This document shows positions 42,956-52,522 of a DNA stretch of 64,000 nt, in pieces. How positions within the stretch are numbered: position 1 is the stretch's first letter; each line of letters starts with the position of its first letter. Location of the stretch: positions 62,001 to 126,000 of the forward strand of contig NZ_BAABHA010000013.1 in the NCBI RefSeq assembly GCF_039541855.1. The letters are read 5' to 3'. Position numbers and translations under genes: made by a program. The DNA comes from Solirubrum koreensis (GTDB taxonomy: Bacteria > Bacteroidota > Bacteroidia > Cytophagales > Hymenobacteraceae). Under the pieces are notes generated by a model. That model ran no database searches, was not told where the DNA came from, and saw only the letters and a program-made list of their open reading frames with translations.

Positions 42956-45900
42956 TCAGCTCAAGTGCGCCTTAATGTCTTCTATCAGCTCGCTGAATGT
43001 GTGCCGACGAGCAGGGTCCTGTATGAACGCTTGCTCCACGCGGACTTTATTGTCGTTCAGCTTCGGGGTTTGCAACCGGATGGCACCAGGCGCTTTTTGG
43101 GCGATGGCTGTCAACTGCTGGATTTCAGTCGCTACTTCAGCGAAATCGGTGGCCAAGTTCCGCAAATAAACAAGGTGCTCTTGCACGTAAGGGGCATCAA
43201 CTTGGTCGGCATCCCGGTCGCGGCCAATGACACAAAGGGCAAAAGGAGGCTCCTGCTGAGCCGCTTGCCGGGCCTGGGAAATGGCCAAGTGGATCGGCTG
43301 GGGCTCGTTGTGGAGTAGCCGGTAGGATTTCAACTCAATCAGAAACCGTTTTCCATTGTCGGTATTGACTATTTCGAAATCGTAGGCCCCAATACCCTTA
43401 AAATTGATGCGGGTGGTTGCTTCGCCTGGGATGACTTCCCCGGCAATACCGGCCAGTTTCAGGGCGTTGCGAAAAGCCTCTTCCATTAGGGCACCAATGC
43501 GCTGCAGAAAGCGGAAGCTGGCCGTAAACTCGTGTTCTTCCTCTACAAGGTGCAGTAGCTCCTGCAGTTGGTGGTCGGTGAGATAGGCGGAGATAGTGAG
43601 CAGCTTGGAAAGCCGCTTTTCGTCTTTGAGCAGCTCCACAACGGCGCGGCCATGCTGGCCCTGACCTACGGCTAAGGCGAAAAAGATGGTGTTTGCCTGC
43701 GCTACAAACTGCGGGAGCAACACAGCGGCTTCCGCGTGGTGAATGTGGCACCAGTCGATGAGGCGCATAAGAGGAACATGATGCGCCTGGTAGTCGGCGA
43801 CCCCTATACCGTTGGTGCGCTGCATAATGGCGCTACCCAGGTCTAGCCGCTTGTATGTACTGTCCAGACGCAGACGCAAGCCATCGGCTAGCAGCAGCGC
43901 GTTCCAATCGGCGGCATCCAGCAGCTGTAGTACCGCCAGTAACTCTTCGTCGAGCGGCTCGTCGGCCGTGCCGTTGTGGTGCAGGTCGGTGAGCTTGCGC
44001 AACTGCCCGCGGCGGTTAGGCACGATGGGCATCTCGCGCAGCAATGCTTCAAACCCGGCCTCTTGCAGAAAGTACAGGTAGCCATCTAGCCAGTTCATGG
44101 TGGCGGCTTCGGATAGGTCGAGGGCAGCGGCCAAGCCAGTGACGGACACCGTAGCTGCCAGACGCCGGTTTACCAGCCGCACCAGCAAGCGGGTGGCGTT
44201 GCCGAAGTAGAACCCGGCCAGCGTAGCTACAGGCGTAATCTGGCCGGCATCAGGCAGCAGGGCGCTGGCAAATTCGTAGAGCTGGCTGTAATGGGCATCT
44301 TCTTTCGACTCCGGGGCTTTCAGCCGGACGATGCGCAACAGGATTTGCTCGGCCCGGAGGGAGTCTTGCAGAAACTCCTCCTTGGTCAGCAGTGTGTTCA
44401 GGGCTTCGGAGGCCGCCGCCAAGTTTTTCTCGGGGTGGGCATGCCCGGGCAGCGTTATTTGCTCGTGCATGAGCTTGGCGTACCAGTCGTCGCCCAGGTC
44501 GCGCAGCAAGTCCAGCACCTCGGTCGGAATGGGGGCATCCGCCGGCTCGGTGTGCAGGCTATTGAGCGTGTACAGCTTACCATACTTGCTTGGTACGATG
44601 GCGTGCGCCTTCAGCATCGGCTCCAGCAGCTCGCGCTTGGCCAGGAAGCGGTACAGCTCATTCAGCCAGTCATAGGCATTGGGGGCAGCAGCGCCCGCCA
44701 CCTCGTACAACTGCAACTGGCTGACATCACCGGCCGCCGCCACTTCTACCAGCATATTTTCGAGGCTGTATACCAAACTTTGCGGACCCCAACTGGGCAG
44801 CTCGTCGGCCAACCCTAGCACGTCTATCCAGCGCTGGGCGATGTCGGAACGCGGCACCCTGGCCGGACCTAGTAGGGGGGCTGCCAGTGCCCACACCTCC
44901 TGATTGTCTGCGTGCGCAGCATTGGACCTGAAATAGGGTATGCGCACCTGCGCTAGCGGTCGGGGCCCTTGCTCGGTTTCTACCAGCGGTAGGGCTACTA
45001 GCTTTTCGCGCCATGCCTGCTGCAGGCCGCTGTACCACTTGCGGGCATCGGGCTCCAGGTTGGCCGCGGCTCCGGGCAACCCGGTCGTAGCAAGTAGGTA
45101 AGTATTGCGGGCTTCACGCGCCAGCAGCCACTCGGTGAAGCGCAAGGAGGCATCGCGCGCGGCTAGCAGCAGCGTGCGGTTATGCTGTGGCTCCAGCGTG
45201 TCGCCGGTCAGCAGAATACCGTCGCGTGGCTCCGTGGGGTAAAGCGTTTTCCCATTCAGCACGAAGGGAAGGTGGTAGCTGTCGGTGCCGATAAGCGGAA
45301 AGTCGCGATACAGCGTGGGCGGCGGCAGCCGCTCATTTGGCAGCAGCGCAAAGTCGCGGGCCAGGTCGGCGCGGGCTTCGCGAATGTCGAGCAATTGCCA
45401 GCCTTCAAAATCGGCAACTTCCAGCGAAAGTTGCAAGCTGTTGGTGAGGTATGTCGCAAAGCTGCGCACCGTCTGACTTCCCTGCCGGGCATTTTCAATT
45501 GTTACCTCGTAGCGGACCACCTTTTCCTCCGCTGTGACGTCAATACTGGTGAGAGCTTGGCAGCGATACACGTATTTGGTATCGGCCGCCTCGTTGATAA
45601 TACGAACCTGCTTGATTTGGGGCAGGTTGATGAGCGTGTAGGGCAGGGTGTTGACCAAATCGGCCACCCCCACCTGGGCGGCTCGCTGTTGTTCTTCTCC
45701 GCCTAGGTAGTAGGTAAAGACCGTGGGGTGGTCGGCCGCCATGCTATCGGCGGTGGCGGGTAATTCTTCAAATGCTTCGCCGGTGGGCCCTTCTTCGCTT
45801 TCCAAAGCTTCGACCAGCTGCCGAGCCGCCGCAATTTTGGGCATGAGGGCTTCGGAGCTGGCAGCCGACCGGTCCAGCGGCAACCGGACTAACCATTTAC

Positions 45901-46291
45901 GGTCCCGGTTATCGACAGCCACTCCTTCCACCTGCACTTCTTCGGCCAGCAAATGGGTGCTGATGAAGCCGGTGCCGAACTTGCCCGTTTCCTCCGGGTT
46001 GCGCCCCGCTGAATCTTTAGTGCTGACCTGGAGCACCAGCCCATAGAGATTATCCAGCGAAAAAGGCTCGCCGTCGTGGGAAAAGCGCAGCTCGCGGGGG
46101 CTTAGTCGGATTTCTATCGACACGCCGCCCGGGTGTGTATTGGGAATGTCCTTGGCGTTCTGCATCAACTCCCAAATCCAGCGGCGGCGGGATTTGCCGG
46201 CCTCGTTGCGAACCGTGCGCAGGTGCTGAATAATTTTATCGGCGTGTTGTTTGAGGTCGTAATATTGTCCTCGGGTAAGCGCTGCGGGCAT
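42956..46291 (-). CDS. Sacsin-like GHKL ATPase with C-terminal PD-(D/E)XK-like domain
   Basis: From Met20 of the open frame (46291) the product has 1111 residues; an earlier ATG at 46348 is possible. Near the N-terminus it has a sacsin/Hsp90-type ATPase: N-box IWELMQNAKD, HDGEPF and GKFGTGF. The C-terminus has AYDFEIV and FLIELKSYR, about 15 residues apart, the usual acidic-x(n)-ExK layout of PD-(D/E)XK nucleases. The middle about 850 residues are helical and unassigned. GHKL proteins with fused nuclease-like ends occur in bacterial defence loci. It is divergent from the DUF4365 gene. Confidence 0.78.
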   Translation of the reverse strand: MPAALTRGQYYDLKQHADKIIQHLRTVRNEAGKSRRRWIWELMQNAKDIPNTHPGGVSIEIRLSPRELRFSHDGEPFSLDNLYGLVLQVSTKDSAGRNPEETGKFGTGFISTHLLAEEVQVEGVAVDNRDRKWLVRLPLDRSAASSEALMPKIAAARQLVEALESEEGPTGEAFEELPATADSMAADHPTVFTYYLGGEEQQRAAQVGVADLVNTLPYTLINLPQIKQVRIINEAADTKYVYRCQALTSIDVTAEEKVVRYEVTIENARQGSQTVRSFATYLTNSLQLSLEVADFEGWQLLDIREARADLARDFALLPNERLPPPTLYRDFPLIGTDSYHLPFVLNGKTLYPTEPRDGILLTGDTLEPQHNRTLLLAARDASLRFTEWLLAREARNTYLLATTGLPGAAANLEPDARKWYSGLQQAWREKLVALPLVETEQGPRPLAQVRIPYFRSNAAHADNQEVWALAAPLLGPARVPRSDIAQRWIDVLGLADELPSWGPQSLVYSLENMLVEVAAAGDVSQLQLYEVAGAAAPNAYDWLNELYRFLAKRELLEPMLKAHAIVPSKYGKLYTLNSLHTEPADAPIPTEVLDLLRDLGDDWYAKLMHEQITLPGHAHPEKNLAAASEALNTLLTKEEFLQDSLRAEQILLRIVRLKAPESKEDAHYSQLYEFASALLPDAGQITPVATLAGFYFGNATRLLVRLVNRRLAATVSVTGLAAALDLSEAATMNWLDGYLYFLQEAGFEALLREMPIVPNRRGQLRKLTDLHHNGTADEPLDEELLAVLQLLDAADWNALLLADGLRLRLDSTYKRLDLGSAIMQRTNGIGVADYQAHHVPLMRLIDWCHIHHAEAAVLLPQFVAQANTIFFALAVGQGQHGRAVVELLKDEKRLSKLLTISAYLTDHQLQELLHLVEEEHEFTASFRFLQRIGALMEEAFRNALKLAGIAGEVIPGEATTRINFKGIGAYDFEIVNTDNGKRFLIELKSYRLLHNEPQPIHLAISQARQAAQQEPPFALCVIGRDRDADQVDAPYVQEHLVYLRNLATDFAEVATEIQQLTAIAQKAPGAIRLQTPKLNDNKVRVEQAFIQDPARRHTFSELIEDIKAHLS

Positions 46292-46464
46292 AAGCAAGTT
46301 GAGCAAGAAAATACCAGGCGCAATTGTACGCCTAAATTTTTCCTGCATCGGCCATCGCTTGTTCCAAAGCCAGTTACAAATACCTGGCCCCAGCCTGCGC
46401 TACTACGGCCGCCGTAATAAACAGCAGTCCTTACTTAATTTCAACATCAGTCAGAATCTCTTCC

Positions 46465-48492
46465 ATGGCCTTTGCAGACACTCCTACCGTTGATGACAGT
46501 TCGAAAAAAAGTGAGGAATCCGAATTGCTGGTAAAGAAGATTTTTACCAAGCGTAAGGGATTTATCAACCGGGAAGAGAAGCCCGACTATGGTGTCGACC
46601 TGGATGTTGAATTAGTTTATGATGGCGAAAATGCTTCGTCGCAGAAGTTTGCTATCCAGATAAAATCAGCAACCGAGCTAAAAAAGGTTGATAAAGACGA
46701 TGAAACCTTTATCTCTTTCACCTTCAAAACATCTCGACTGGGTTATCTCTGCCGGCGTGCGCCGGGCTACGGCATCATAGTTCTGTATCACGACGACGGC
46801 AAGGGCGAAGGCACAGCTTACTACGACTACGTCGACAGCATTGTCCGGCGCGTTGATGCCTACAATACCAATCCCGATTGGAAGCTTCAGGACTCGGTAC
46901 AGATTTATATTCCCCTCACGCAAATTCTGGATGACACGGCGGCGGCAGGCATTCACGTAACGGTGGCGGGGCTTTACGAGCGGCACAACCTGATGCTACG
47001 GGCCCAAGGTCCCCGCTACAATATCCCCTACTTTGACACCGCACCAGCTGGCACGGTACCACCCATTGACTTCAACGACCCGGCGCAAGTAGCAGAGCAG
47101 CTTGAGAAACTAGGCGGGGCGCTTTTTAACGAGCAGGAATACGACATGCTGCGAAACCTGTTGGAGCGGTTGCCCGCGAGCCGGATTAGTCGCTCGGCAC
47201 AATTAAGTTTCCTAGCGGCTATCACCTATGACCAAATTGGTTTTCTGACGGAAGGAGAGTTCTACGTGACCAAAGGCCTGCGATTAGCAGCAGATTTGGA
47301 CCCGGAATCTAGAATGTTGCTGGAGCTTACGCGCATCCGGCTGGCCTTTTTACGCGGCACAGTGAGCTCTGACTCCTATACCGATTCCCTCAATGACCTA
47401 GCCGCCACTTCAACCAACCCGTTAAATAGCTTGGTATTGCAAATAAATGTGCTGTACATGGCAGCAATTGCGGCCACCGATTCCAGCCAAAGCAAGCCCT
47501 TCGATGTGGCCGACGTTGAAGCCCTTTTTTCCAAGATTGAGGCCGCGCCGCTGGAGGAAGCCGACAAGGAGCTACTCAAACTCTATAATTCGGATGCCTT
47601 GCAGGTATATGCCAGCAACCTATACCTTCAGCAAGGCTCCAATTTCAAGCTGCGGGAGCAGGCGGGCCGGGCCCCTTCCACGCAGGAACGGATGGCGGGT
47701 TATGAAGCCCTGATGGGCTGGCTGCGAAAGGCCAGCCAGTACGCGTATCAGGCGTATCACTATGCCCGCGACAACGGCAATACCCGCCTGCTGGCGTATG
47801 CCCAGCAGTATATCAGTCGGTTTTTTCTGAGCCTCGAATTTGATCGGCTCATGCTCACTCTCGACGAGCTGCAGGAACTGGATGCAGATACTACGACACA
47901 ATATGAAAAGCACTTGTGGTTGGCTAGCGAGGCATACAACAATTTTGTGGCCCTGAAAATGGGCCAGGATGCTCATCGCACGGTCGGCATTATTTATGAC
48001 TTACAGTTTATTTACACTGCTCGCTTCGACCGGCCGCTTGGCACCAAGCCTATTACGGAAACCAAGGACCTGCTACGACGCATTGAGGAGGACCACGATA
48101 TTCCGCCCTTCGAGTCGGCTGTGGAGCGGGGCTATCAGGGCATGATGACAATGCTGCAACAAGCGCAGGGCCGGGAGTGGGCCGACATGAGCGAGGAACA
48201 GGTGAACACCTTTGCCCAGGCCGTCATGATAACGTATGACTTACCGCCAGAGCGGCTACCCAACGTCCTGGCCGACATTCAGAACCACCGGCTGTTTGAA
48301 GCAGCCTGCCAGGACAGAGCCATCATCATGCTCCCGAACGATGACCACATGAATGACGCTGCGACAGCTTACACTGAGGTACCAACATACATTCTGGTTA
48401 ACCGAATAACGGAGGTTGAAACCAAGCCGTTTCAGGATGTCCGCGAGGTACTAGACCAACTGACTACCACCTTAAAAACACCACTTGTGTGA
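46465..48492 (+). CDS. DUF4365 (PD-(D/E)XK-like) protein with long helical TPR-like tail
   Basis: The 675-residue product has an N-terminal DUF4365 domain: SEESELLVKKIF, PDYGVDLDVEL (Asp45) and FAIQIKSAT (Gln65-x-Lys67), the nuclease-like core of this family, often found in defence islands. Residues from about 200 to 640 are long helices with repeated hydrophobic spacing, TPR-like. It is divergent from the sacsin-like gene with a 173-base shared upstream region, so the two may be one defence unit. The tail may sense a ligand. Confidence 0.75.
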   Translation: MAFADTPTVDDSSKKSEESELLVKKIFTKRKGFINREEKPDYGVDLDVELVYDGENASSQKFAIQIKSATELKKVDKDDETFISFTFKTSRLGYLCRRAPGYGIIVLYHDDGKGEGTAYYDYVDSIVRRVDAYNTNPDWKLQDSVQIYIPLTQILDDTAAAGIHVTVAGLYERHNLMLRAQGPRYNIPYFDTAPAGTVPPIDFNDPAQVAEQLEKLGGALFNEQEYDMLRNLLERLPASRISRSAQLSFLAAITYDQIGFLTEGEFYVTKGLRLAADLDPESRMLLELTRIRLAFLRGTVSSDSYTDSLNDLAATSTNPLNSLVLQINVLYMAAIAATDSSQSKPFDVADVEALFSKIEAAPLEEADKELLKLYNSDALQVYASNLYLQQGSNFKLREQAGRAPSTQERMAGYEALMGWLRKASQYAYQAYHYARDNGNTRLLAYAQQYISRFFLSLEFDRLMLTLDELQELDADTTTQYEKHLWLASEAYNNFVALKMGQDAHRTVGIIYDLQFIYTARFDRPLGTKPITETKDLLRRIEEDHDIPPFESAVERGYQGMMTMLQQAQGREWADMSEEQVNTFAQAVMITYDLPPERLPNVLADIQNHRLFEAACQDRAIIMLPNDDHMNDAATAYTEVPTYILVNRITEVETKPFQDVREVLDQLTTTLKTPLV

Positions 48493-48520
48493 AAAGACAA
48501 GCTGGCTCCGTTTTTAGAAA

Positions 48521-49879
48521 TTACCGTTCAATGCCGCCATTATCGCTTCTAGAAACGCTGGCCGTGCTACGCTCCTGCACCGTAGGCGCCTTCTCCATAA
48601 CACTCACCGCACTTTTCAGCTCATCGAGCTGCCTGCTGCTGCTCAGGGCCGGAATCCGGTCAGCCACGTCGATGGACTTACCGACATTTTCCCGGTTCAA
48701 CCCGCCAATAAATGGTGTGCGTTCAATGTGACAGGTAACCTCCTGCAGCCGGGCCGCGTCGAGCTCCTTCCCGTGCTCGCGCAGGGCTTGAGCAACATGG
48801 TTAGCGGCTTGCTTGAAAACGGCCTGGGCCTCCTCGTGAGTTTTGGGCGGCGGAGTCTTCGCTTCTGCCTCTTTTGCCACCGCCAATGTCTGAACTTGCT
48901 CGGCTGCGGCACGAAACCGCTTGGCATCCGTCTGGTCCTGCCGTGCGTCGGGACCCTGCAGCGCAGGATGCTTTATAATCTTCTCTGCCGCCTGCTGAAA
49001 CTGCGCTAGATGGGTCTGGACTGCCGCCGGATTCAAGTTCGTTGCTTCAACGCCCTTACCCACCGCGACGCCCTTCTCATAATTGCCAGCACCGGGCATG
49101 TTGGCCACAATGTCCATCACCCGGTAGCCCGTTACCACCAGCTCGCGCCGGGCATCCATGGCCTGCATCTGCGGAGATAAGTCCGCCAGTGGCCGCGCCT
49201 GACTAGGGTCGCGCAGCCTTTCGGCTTCGATGCCGGGCGCCGGGCTAATCACCTGTTCAAACATTGCCTTCAGCGCCTGCAGGTTCTTCTCCGCTTCCTG
49301 GGGTGCGTGCGGTCGCACCATGGCCAGGTCACGCGCCCGGTTCAGCGTAGCCGGGTCGATGCGGGCAAAGTCGACCTGGTAGCCGGCTTCCTTGCCCAGC
49401 TGCACAAACGTGGCCTGCAGCGTGCGCCCGTTGCCGTCCCGAAACGCGTGGGTGTGGTTGTACTGGTCGAGGTAGTAGGCGGCGCGCTCGGCAAACTTCT
49501 CCTCCGACAGCCCCTTCAGGTAATTCTCCTTACCCAGCTGCTCACCGATGGCATTCAGGCGCGGCTCAATCTCCTTGAAGGGTGCGTAGGTCATCGTTTC
49601 CTTGAAGCCGGTGACGTACGTCGGCTTGTGCCCCTGAAACTCCCGGTCGGCCCGGGTTTCGCCGGCCCAGGGGTACACGCCTTCAAACAGCTTCTGGTGC
49701 ACCTGCTTGAGGTGGGCGTGGTCGTAGCGCCCGCCGGGGATGCCGCCTTGCACATTGAGCCGCTGCAGGCGTAGGAGTGAGGAGTCGGTTTCGGCCTGGG
49801 CCAGTTGCTGGGGGTCGGTAATGCCCAACCGGTTTATCCGCACCCCGTGCTCGTCGCTGAATCGGTCGCCGGCTACCAT
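48521..49879 (-). CDS. Fic domain AMPylase/toxin with helical C-terminal tail
   Basis: The 452-residue product has a Fic core at about 50-165, with motif HAFRDGNGR (His144 to Arg152; the usual Pro after His is Ala) and the flap PWAGETR. Fic enzymes transfer AMP or related groups to hydroxyl side chains. The C-terminal 250 residues are helical and end in a Ser/Arg-rich tail. The gene overlaps the VbhA-like gene by 1 base and is the last gene behind relaxase and coupling-protein genes. In Bartonella VbhT a Fic protein carries a BID domain for type IV secretion; whether this tail has such a role is unknown. Confidence 0.88.
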   Translation of the reverse strand: MVAGDRFSDEHGVRINRLGITDPQQLAQAETDSSLLRLQRLNVQGGIPGGRYDHAHLKQVHQKLFEGVYPWAGETRADREFQGHKPTYVTGFKETMTYAPFKEIEPRLNAIGEQLGKENYLKGLSEEKFAERAAYYLDQYNHTHAFRDGNGRTLQATFVQLGKEAGYQVDFARIDPATLNRARDLAMVRPHAPQEAEKNLQALKAMFEQVISPAPGIEAERLRDPSQARPLADLSPQMQAMDARRELVVTGYRVMDIVANMPGAGNYEKGVAVGKGVEATNLNPAAVQTHLAQFQQAAEKIIKHPALQGPDARQDQTDAKRFRAAAEQVQTLAVAKEAEAKTPPPKTHEEAQAVFKQAANHVAQALREHGKELDAARLQEVTCHIERTPFIGGLNRENVGKSIDVADRIPALSSSRQLDELKSAVSVMEKAPTVQERSTASVSRSDNGGIER

Positions 49880-50151
49880 CAGCGCACCGGGTTAGGCTCG
49901 GAGGTAGCAGAGCTGGCTGCCGGCCGGTAACGGGCCAGCAGCATGGCGTCGGTGAGCTCAATGGCCTCCTCGATGCTTATCTCACCGTCCACGTGCCGCT
50001 GCATGATGGCCAGGGCCTCCGGGCTGGGCGCGGGACCGTTGCTCATCAGGATGGCAATGGAATTGTTGGCGTGCCGCTCGCGCTCCTGGCGGGCAGTCAG
50101 CTGTTCGGGGGTGAGGCCGGTCGGGGCGGGCGTGAAAAAGGATTTCATCAT
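49879..50151 (-). CDS. VbhA-like antitoxin of the Fic protein
   Basis: The 90-residue product has the VbhA-type helix pair (residues 28-62: NNSIAILMSNG, then SPEALAIMQRHVDGEISIEEA). In class I Fic systems the antitoxin blocks ATP binding with an [S/T]xxxE[G/N] motif. Here the aligned positions read Ile34-x3-Asn38-Gly39, so both key residues appear to be replaced. It is translationally coupled to Fic (1-base overlap). Confidence 0.8.
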   Translation of the reverse strand: MMKSFFTPAPTGLTPEQLTARQERERHANNSIAILMSNGPAPSPEALAIMQRHVDGEISIEEAIELTDAMLLARYRPAASSATSEPNPVR

Positions 50152-50229
50152 GGGAATTGGGTGTGGATGATGGGTACTTACTCAACAGCAAAAAGGGCCT
50201 AAACGTCGCTTTTCGCAGGGCTTTTGAGG

Positions 50230-52485
50230 CTAATCCACCTCATTCTTTGTGCCTACGGCTAAGGTGTTTGCGTGCAGGGCTAGGGTTTCTTTCACCTGCT
50301 GGCTCACCCGCCGGTAGTTCTCCTGCACCACCGTCGACAAGGCGGCACTGTCTTCTTCACTGGTCCCAAACGTGGCCACGGCGTGCAGGGGAAACCGCTC
50401 CTGGGTGGCGTCGGCCCGGGAGATGACGCCCTGGAAGAAGGTGCGCTCGGTTTCCACCGTCTGCCCGATAAACTCGCCCTGCTGCAGGCCGATGGCGTCC
50501 TGCACCCGCACCAGGTTGCGCTCCTGGTAGCTGGTGCTCAGGTTGGAGCTGTGGCTGCCGTGGCTGCCGGCCCCGCCCTGGCTTTTGCCGGTGCTGGTGC
50601 TGTGCATCTGCTTGTCCTCGCGGCCCACGAGCTCGGAAATGAACTTGGCCGTGTCGAGCGAGTTGACCTTGCCGAAAAACTGGTTGTTGAGGTTGGAAAC
50701 CATAACCTTCATCTTTTCAGGGCCATAGGCGTCGGTCATTTGTGCCAGGTCCTGGGTCATGTAGATGGTGGCCACCTTGTTGCTGCGGGCGGTGGCCGGC
50801 AGCAGCTCCAGCCCCGGCACGTACACCGTGGCGGCCTCATCGAGGAACACGTAGCTGCGGTGCTTGTGCTGCTGGTTCATGAGCTTGATGGCCACGGTAA
50901 TGATGCAGCTGACCACCGGGGAGAAGGTTTCCTTCAATGTCGGGTCGTTGCCGATGCAGAGCAGCGCCGGTTGCTTCGGGTCGTTCAGGTTCAGAGAGAA
51001 TCCCTCCCCTTTCGCCTCATCAGGCGTGAGCACCCACACGATTTCCGGGGAGTTGATGCGGTTCAGTATCACCTGCAGCGTGCCCACCACGGCGGCTACC
51101 TGCTTCTCGGCCCGCTGCTCGACGGCTGTGACAATACTGCGCACCATGCCGGCGCACTCCGGGTCGGTTTCCAGCATCGAGAGCACGTGCTTGAAGTCCT
51201 TGTGCACGGCCGTGGCCACCACGTGGGGAATTGTGCAGTAGCGGGGGAAGTGCTTTTTGTAAAACCAGATGATGCCCGTCAGGTAAGCCACCGCGCTGAT
51301 GTCGAAGAACTCCATCTTGCGGATGCTGGCCGGGTTGAGGTTGTTGATGATGGCCCGCGAGTACTCCTCGGCAAAGGCCACCACCGGCATGTCCTCGGCC
51401 CGCAGCGGGTTCACCCGCTCGCTCCGGGTCAGGTCGCGGAAGTTGATGACGTGCAGCACCACCGCCGGCTCGGGCTCTCCATTGGGCAACAGCCGCGGCG
51501 GGCGCTGCCGGTGCCCGGCCAGCTCCAGCGCCTTCTGCGCTACTTCGGCCAGCACCGGAAACTTGAAGTCGTAGATGAGCCCGGCAAAATTCTTGGCCGC
51601 CAGCTGCTCGATGAGCGGCTCCCCGATGGAGAAGGTCTTGCCCGCCCCAGCGCCGCCGAGCACCAGCACGCCGCGGTAGGGATTGGGTACGTTCACCCAA
51701 CCGCCCCCTTCCGTGGGCAGGTTGAATCCGTCAGGCGTCTCCAGCTTCCTGCGCTCCACGCTGAGCCCAAACTCCGGGCTCTTGGTCGCGGCCCGCAGCA
51801 GCCCCACCACAAAGCCGCAGGCCAGCGCCATCGTTACCGCAAGAGGGTAGCCCACCCGGATAAAGCCCGGCAAGTAGGAAGCCACGGTGAGCAGCACGTA
51901 GGCACTGAGCAGAAACAATCCCGCGCAGCTGGCCACGACCACACGTACGGCTTCAGGCCGAAGCGGCTTGCGCCGGGCCGGGCCGCCGGGTTTGCGCTCA
52001 GGTGCCGGCAGCACGAATACCAGCACCCCGGCCGCGAGCAGAACCAGCCCGCGCAAGTAGTCGCCGGCTGCGTCGTAGAACCGGCCCGCCTTGACCAGTA
52101 GTTTGCCTTTGAAGCCCTGCCCATCGGTGGCCACGCGCAGCGCAGCTGCCCCTCCTCTGCTCACCACCTGGTCGCCGGCCCGGCTCGTGGCCGTGGCCAG
52201 CTCGGCGGCCGGCTTACCTACCACCGGCGCCGCTTGCCGCTGCAGCCGCGCCCGGCGGGCCTCGGCCCGCTGCTGGTTGATGACGGCCATCCGGGCCGCC
52301 AAGCGCTGGGCGGGCGTCAGCCTGGGAGCCTGCGCGGCCTGGTGCTGGGCAGCGCGGGCCGCCGCTAATTCCGCTGGGTGCTGCAGCACGTACCATTCGC
52401 CGGCCAGCAAGGCCAGCAGCAGCACGCCAATGAGCAGGCCGATGGATTGGGACTGGGCCGCCGGTCGAGGGGGTAAACTAGTCAT
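50230..52485 (-). CDS. Type IV coupling protein (TraG/VirD4-like, Bacteroidetes mobilization type)
   Basis: From the ATG at 52485 the product has 751 residues; the open frame extends further to 52866, but the upstream part is a shadow of the relaxase gene. About three membrane segments lie in the first 225 residues. Walker A is GGAGAGKTF (about 275-283) and Walker B VFLDEAATV (about 545). The protein hands relaxase-bound DNA to the secretion channel. It follows the relaxase gene by 37 bases and precedes the VbhA-like gene by 78. Confidence 0.9.
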   Translation of the reverse strand: MTSLPPRPAAQSQSIGLLIGVLLLALLAGEWYVLQHPAELAAARAAQHQAAQAPRLTPAQRLAARMAVINQQRAEARRARLQRQAAPVVGKPAAELATATSRAGDQVVSRGGAAALRVATDGQGFKGKLLVKAGRFYDAAGDYLRGLVLLAAGVLVFVLPAPERKPGGPARRKPLRPEAVRVVVASCAGLFLLSAYVLLTVASYLPGFIRVGYPLAVTMALACGFVVGLLRAATKSPEFGLSVERRKLETPDGFNLPTEGGGWVNVPNPYRGVLVLGGAGAGKTFSIGEPLIEQLAAKNFAGLIYDFKFPVLAEVAQKALELAGHRQRPPRLLPNGEPEPAVVLHVINFRDLTRSERVNPLRAEDMPVVAFAEEYSRAIINNLNPASIRKMEFFDISAVAYLTGIIWFYKKHFPRYCTIPHVVATAVHKDFKHVLSMLETDPECAGMVRSIVTAVEQRAEKQVAAVVGTLQVILNRINSPEIVWVLTPDEAKGEGFSLNLNDPKQPALLCIGNDPTLKETFSPVVSCIITVAIKLMNQQHKHRSYVFLDEAATVYVPGLELLPATARSNKVATIYMTQDLAQMTDAYGPEKMKVMVSNLNNQFFGKVNSLDTAKFISELVGREDKQMHSTSTGKSQGGAGSHGSHSSNLSTSYQERNLVRVQDAIGLQQGEFIGQTVETERTFFQGVISRADATQERFPLHAVATFGTSEEDSAALSTVVQENYRRVSQQVKETLALHANTLAVGTKNEVD

Positions 52486-52522
52486 AGGGAAGTAGAAATG
52501 GGGAGTTGATTGCTGGCCGGGC

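Noticed and set aside
50383..52101. 572-codon open frame opposite the coupling protein gene
   Set aside because: Antisense shadow; the product is His/Gln/Val-rich with no recognisable fold, while the opposite frame has Walker motifs and membrane segments.
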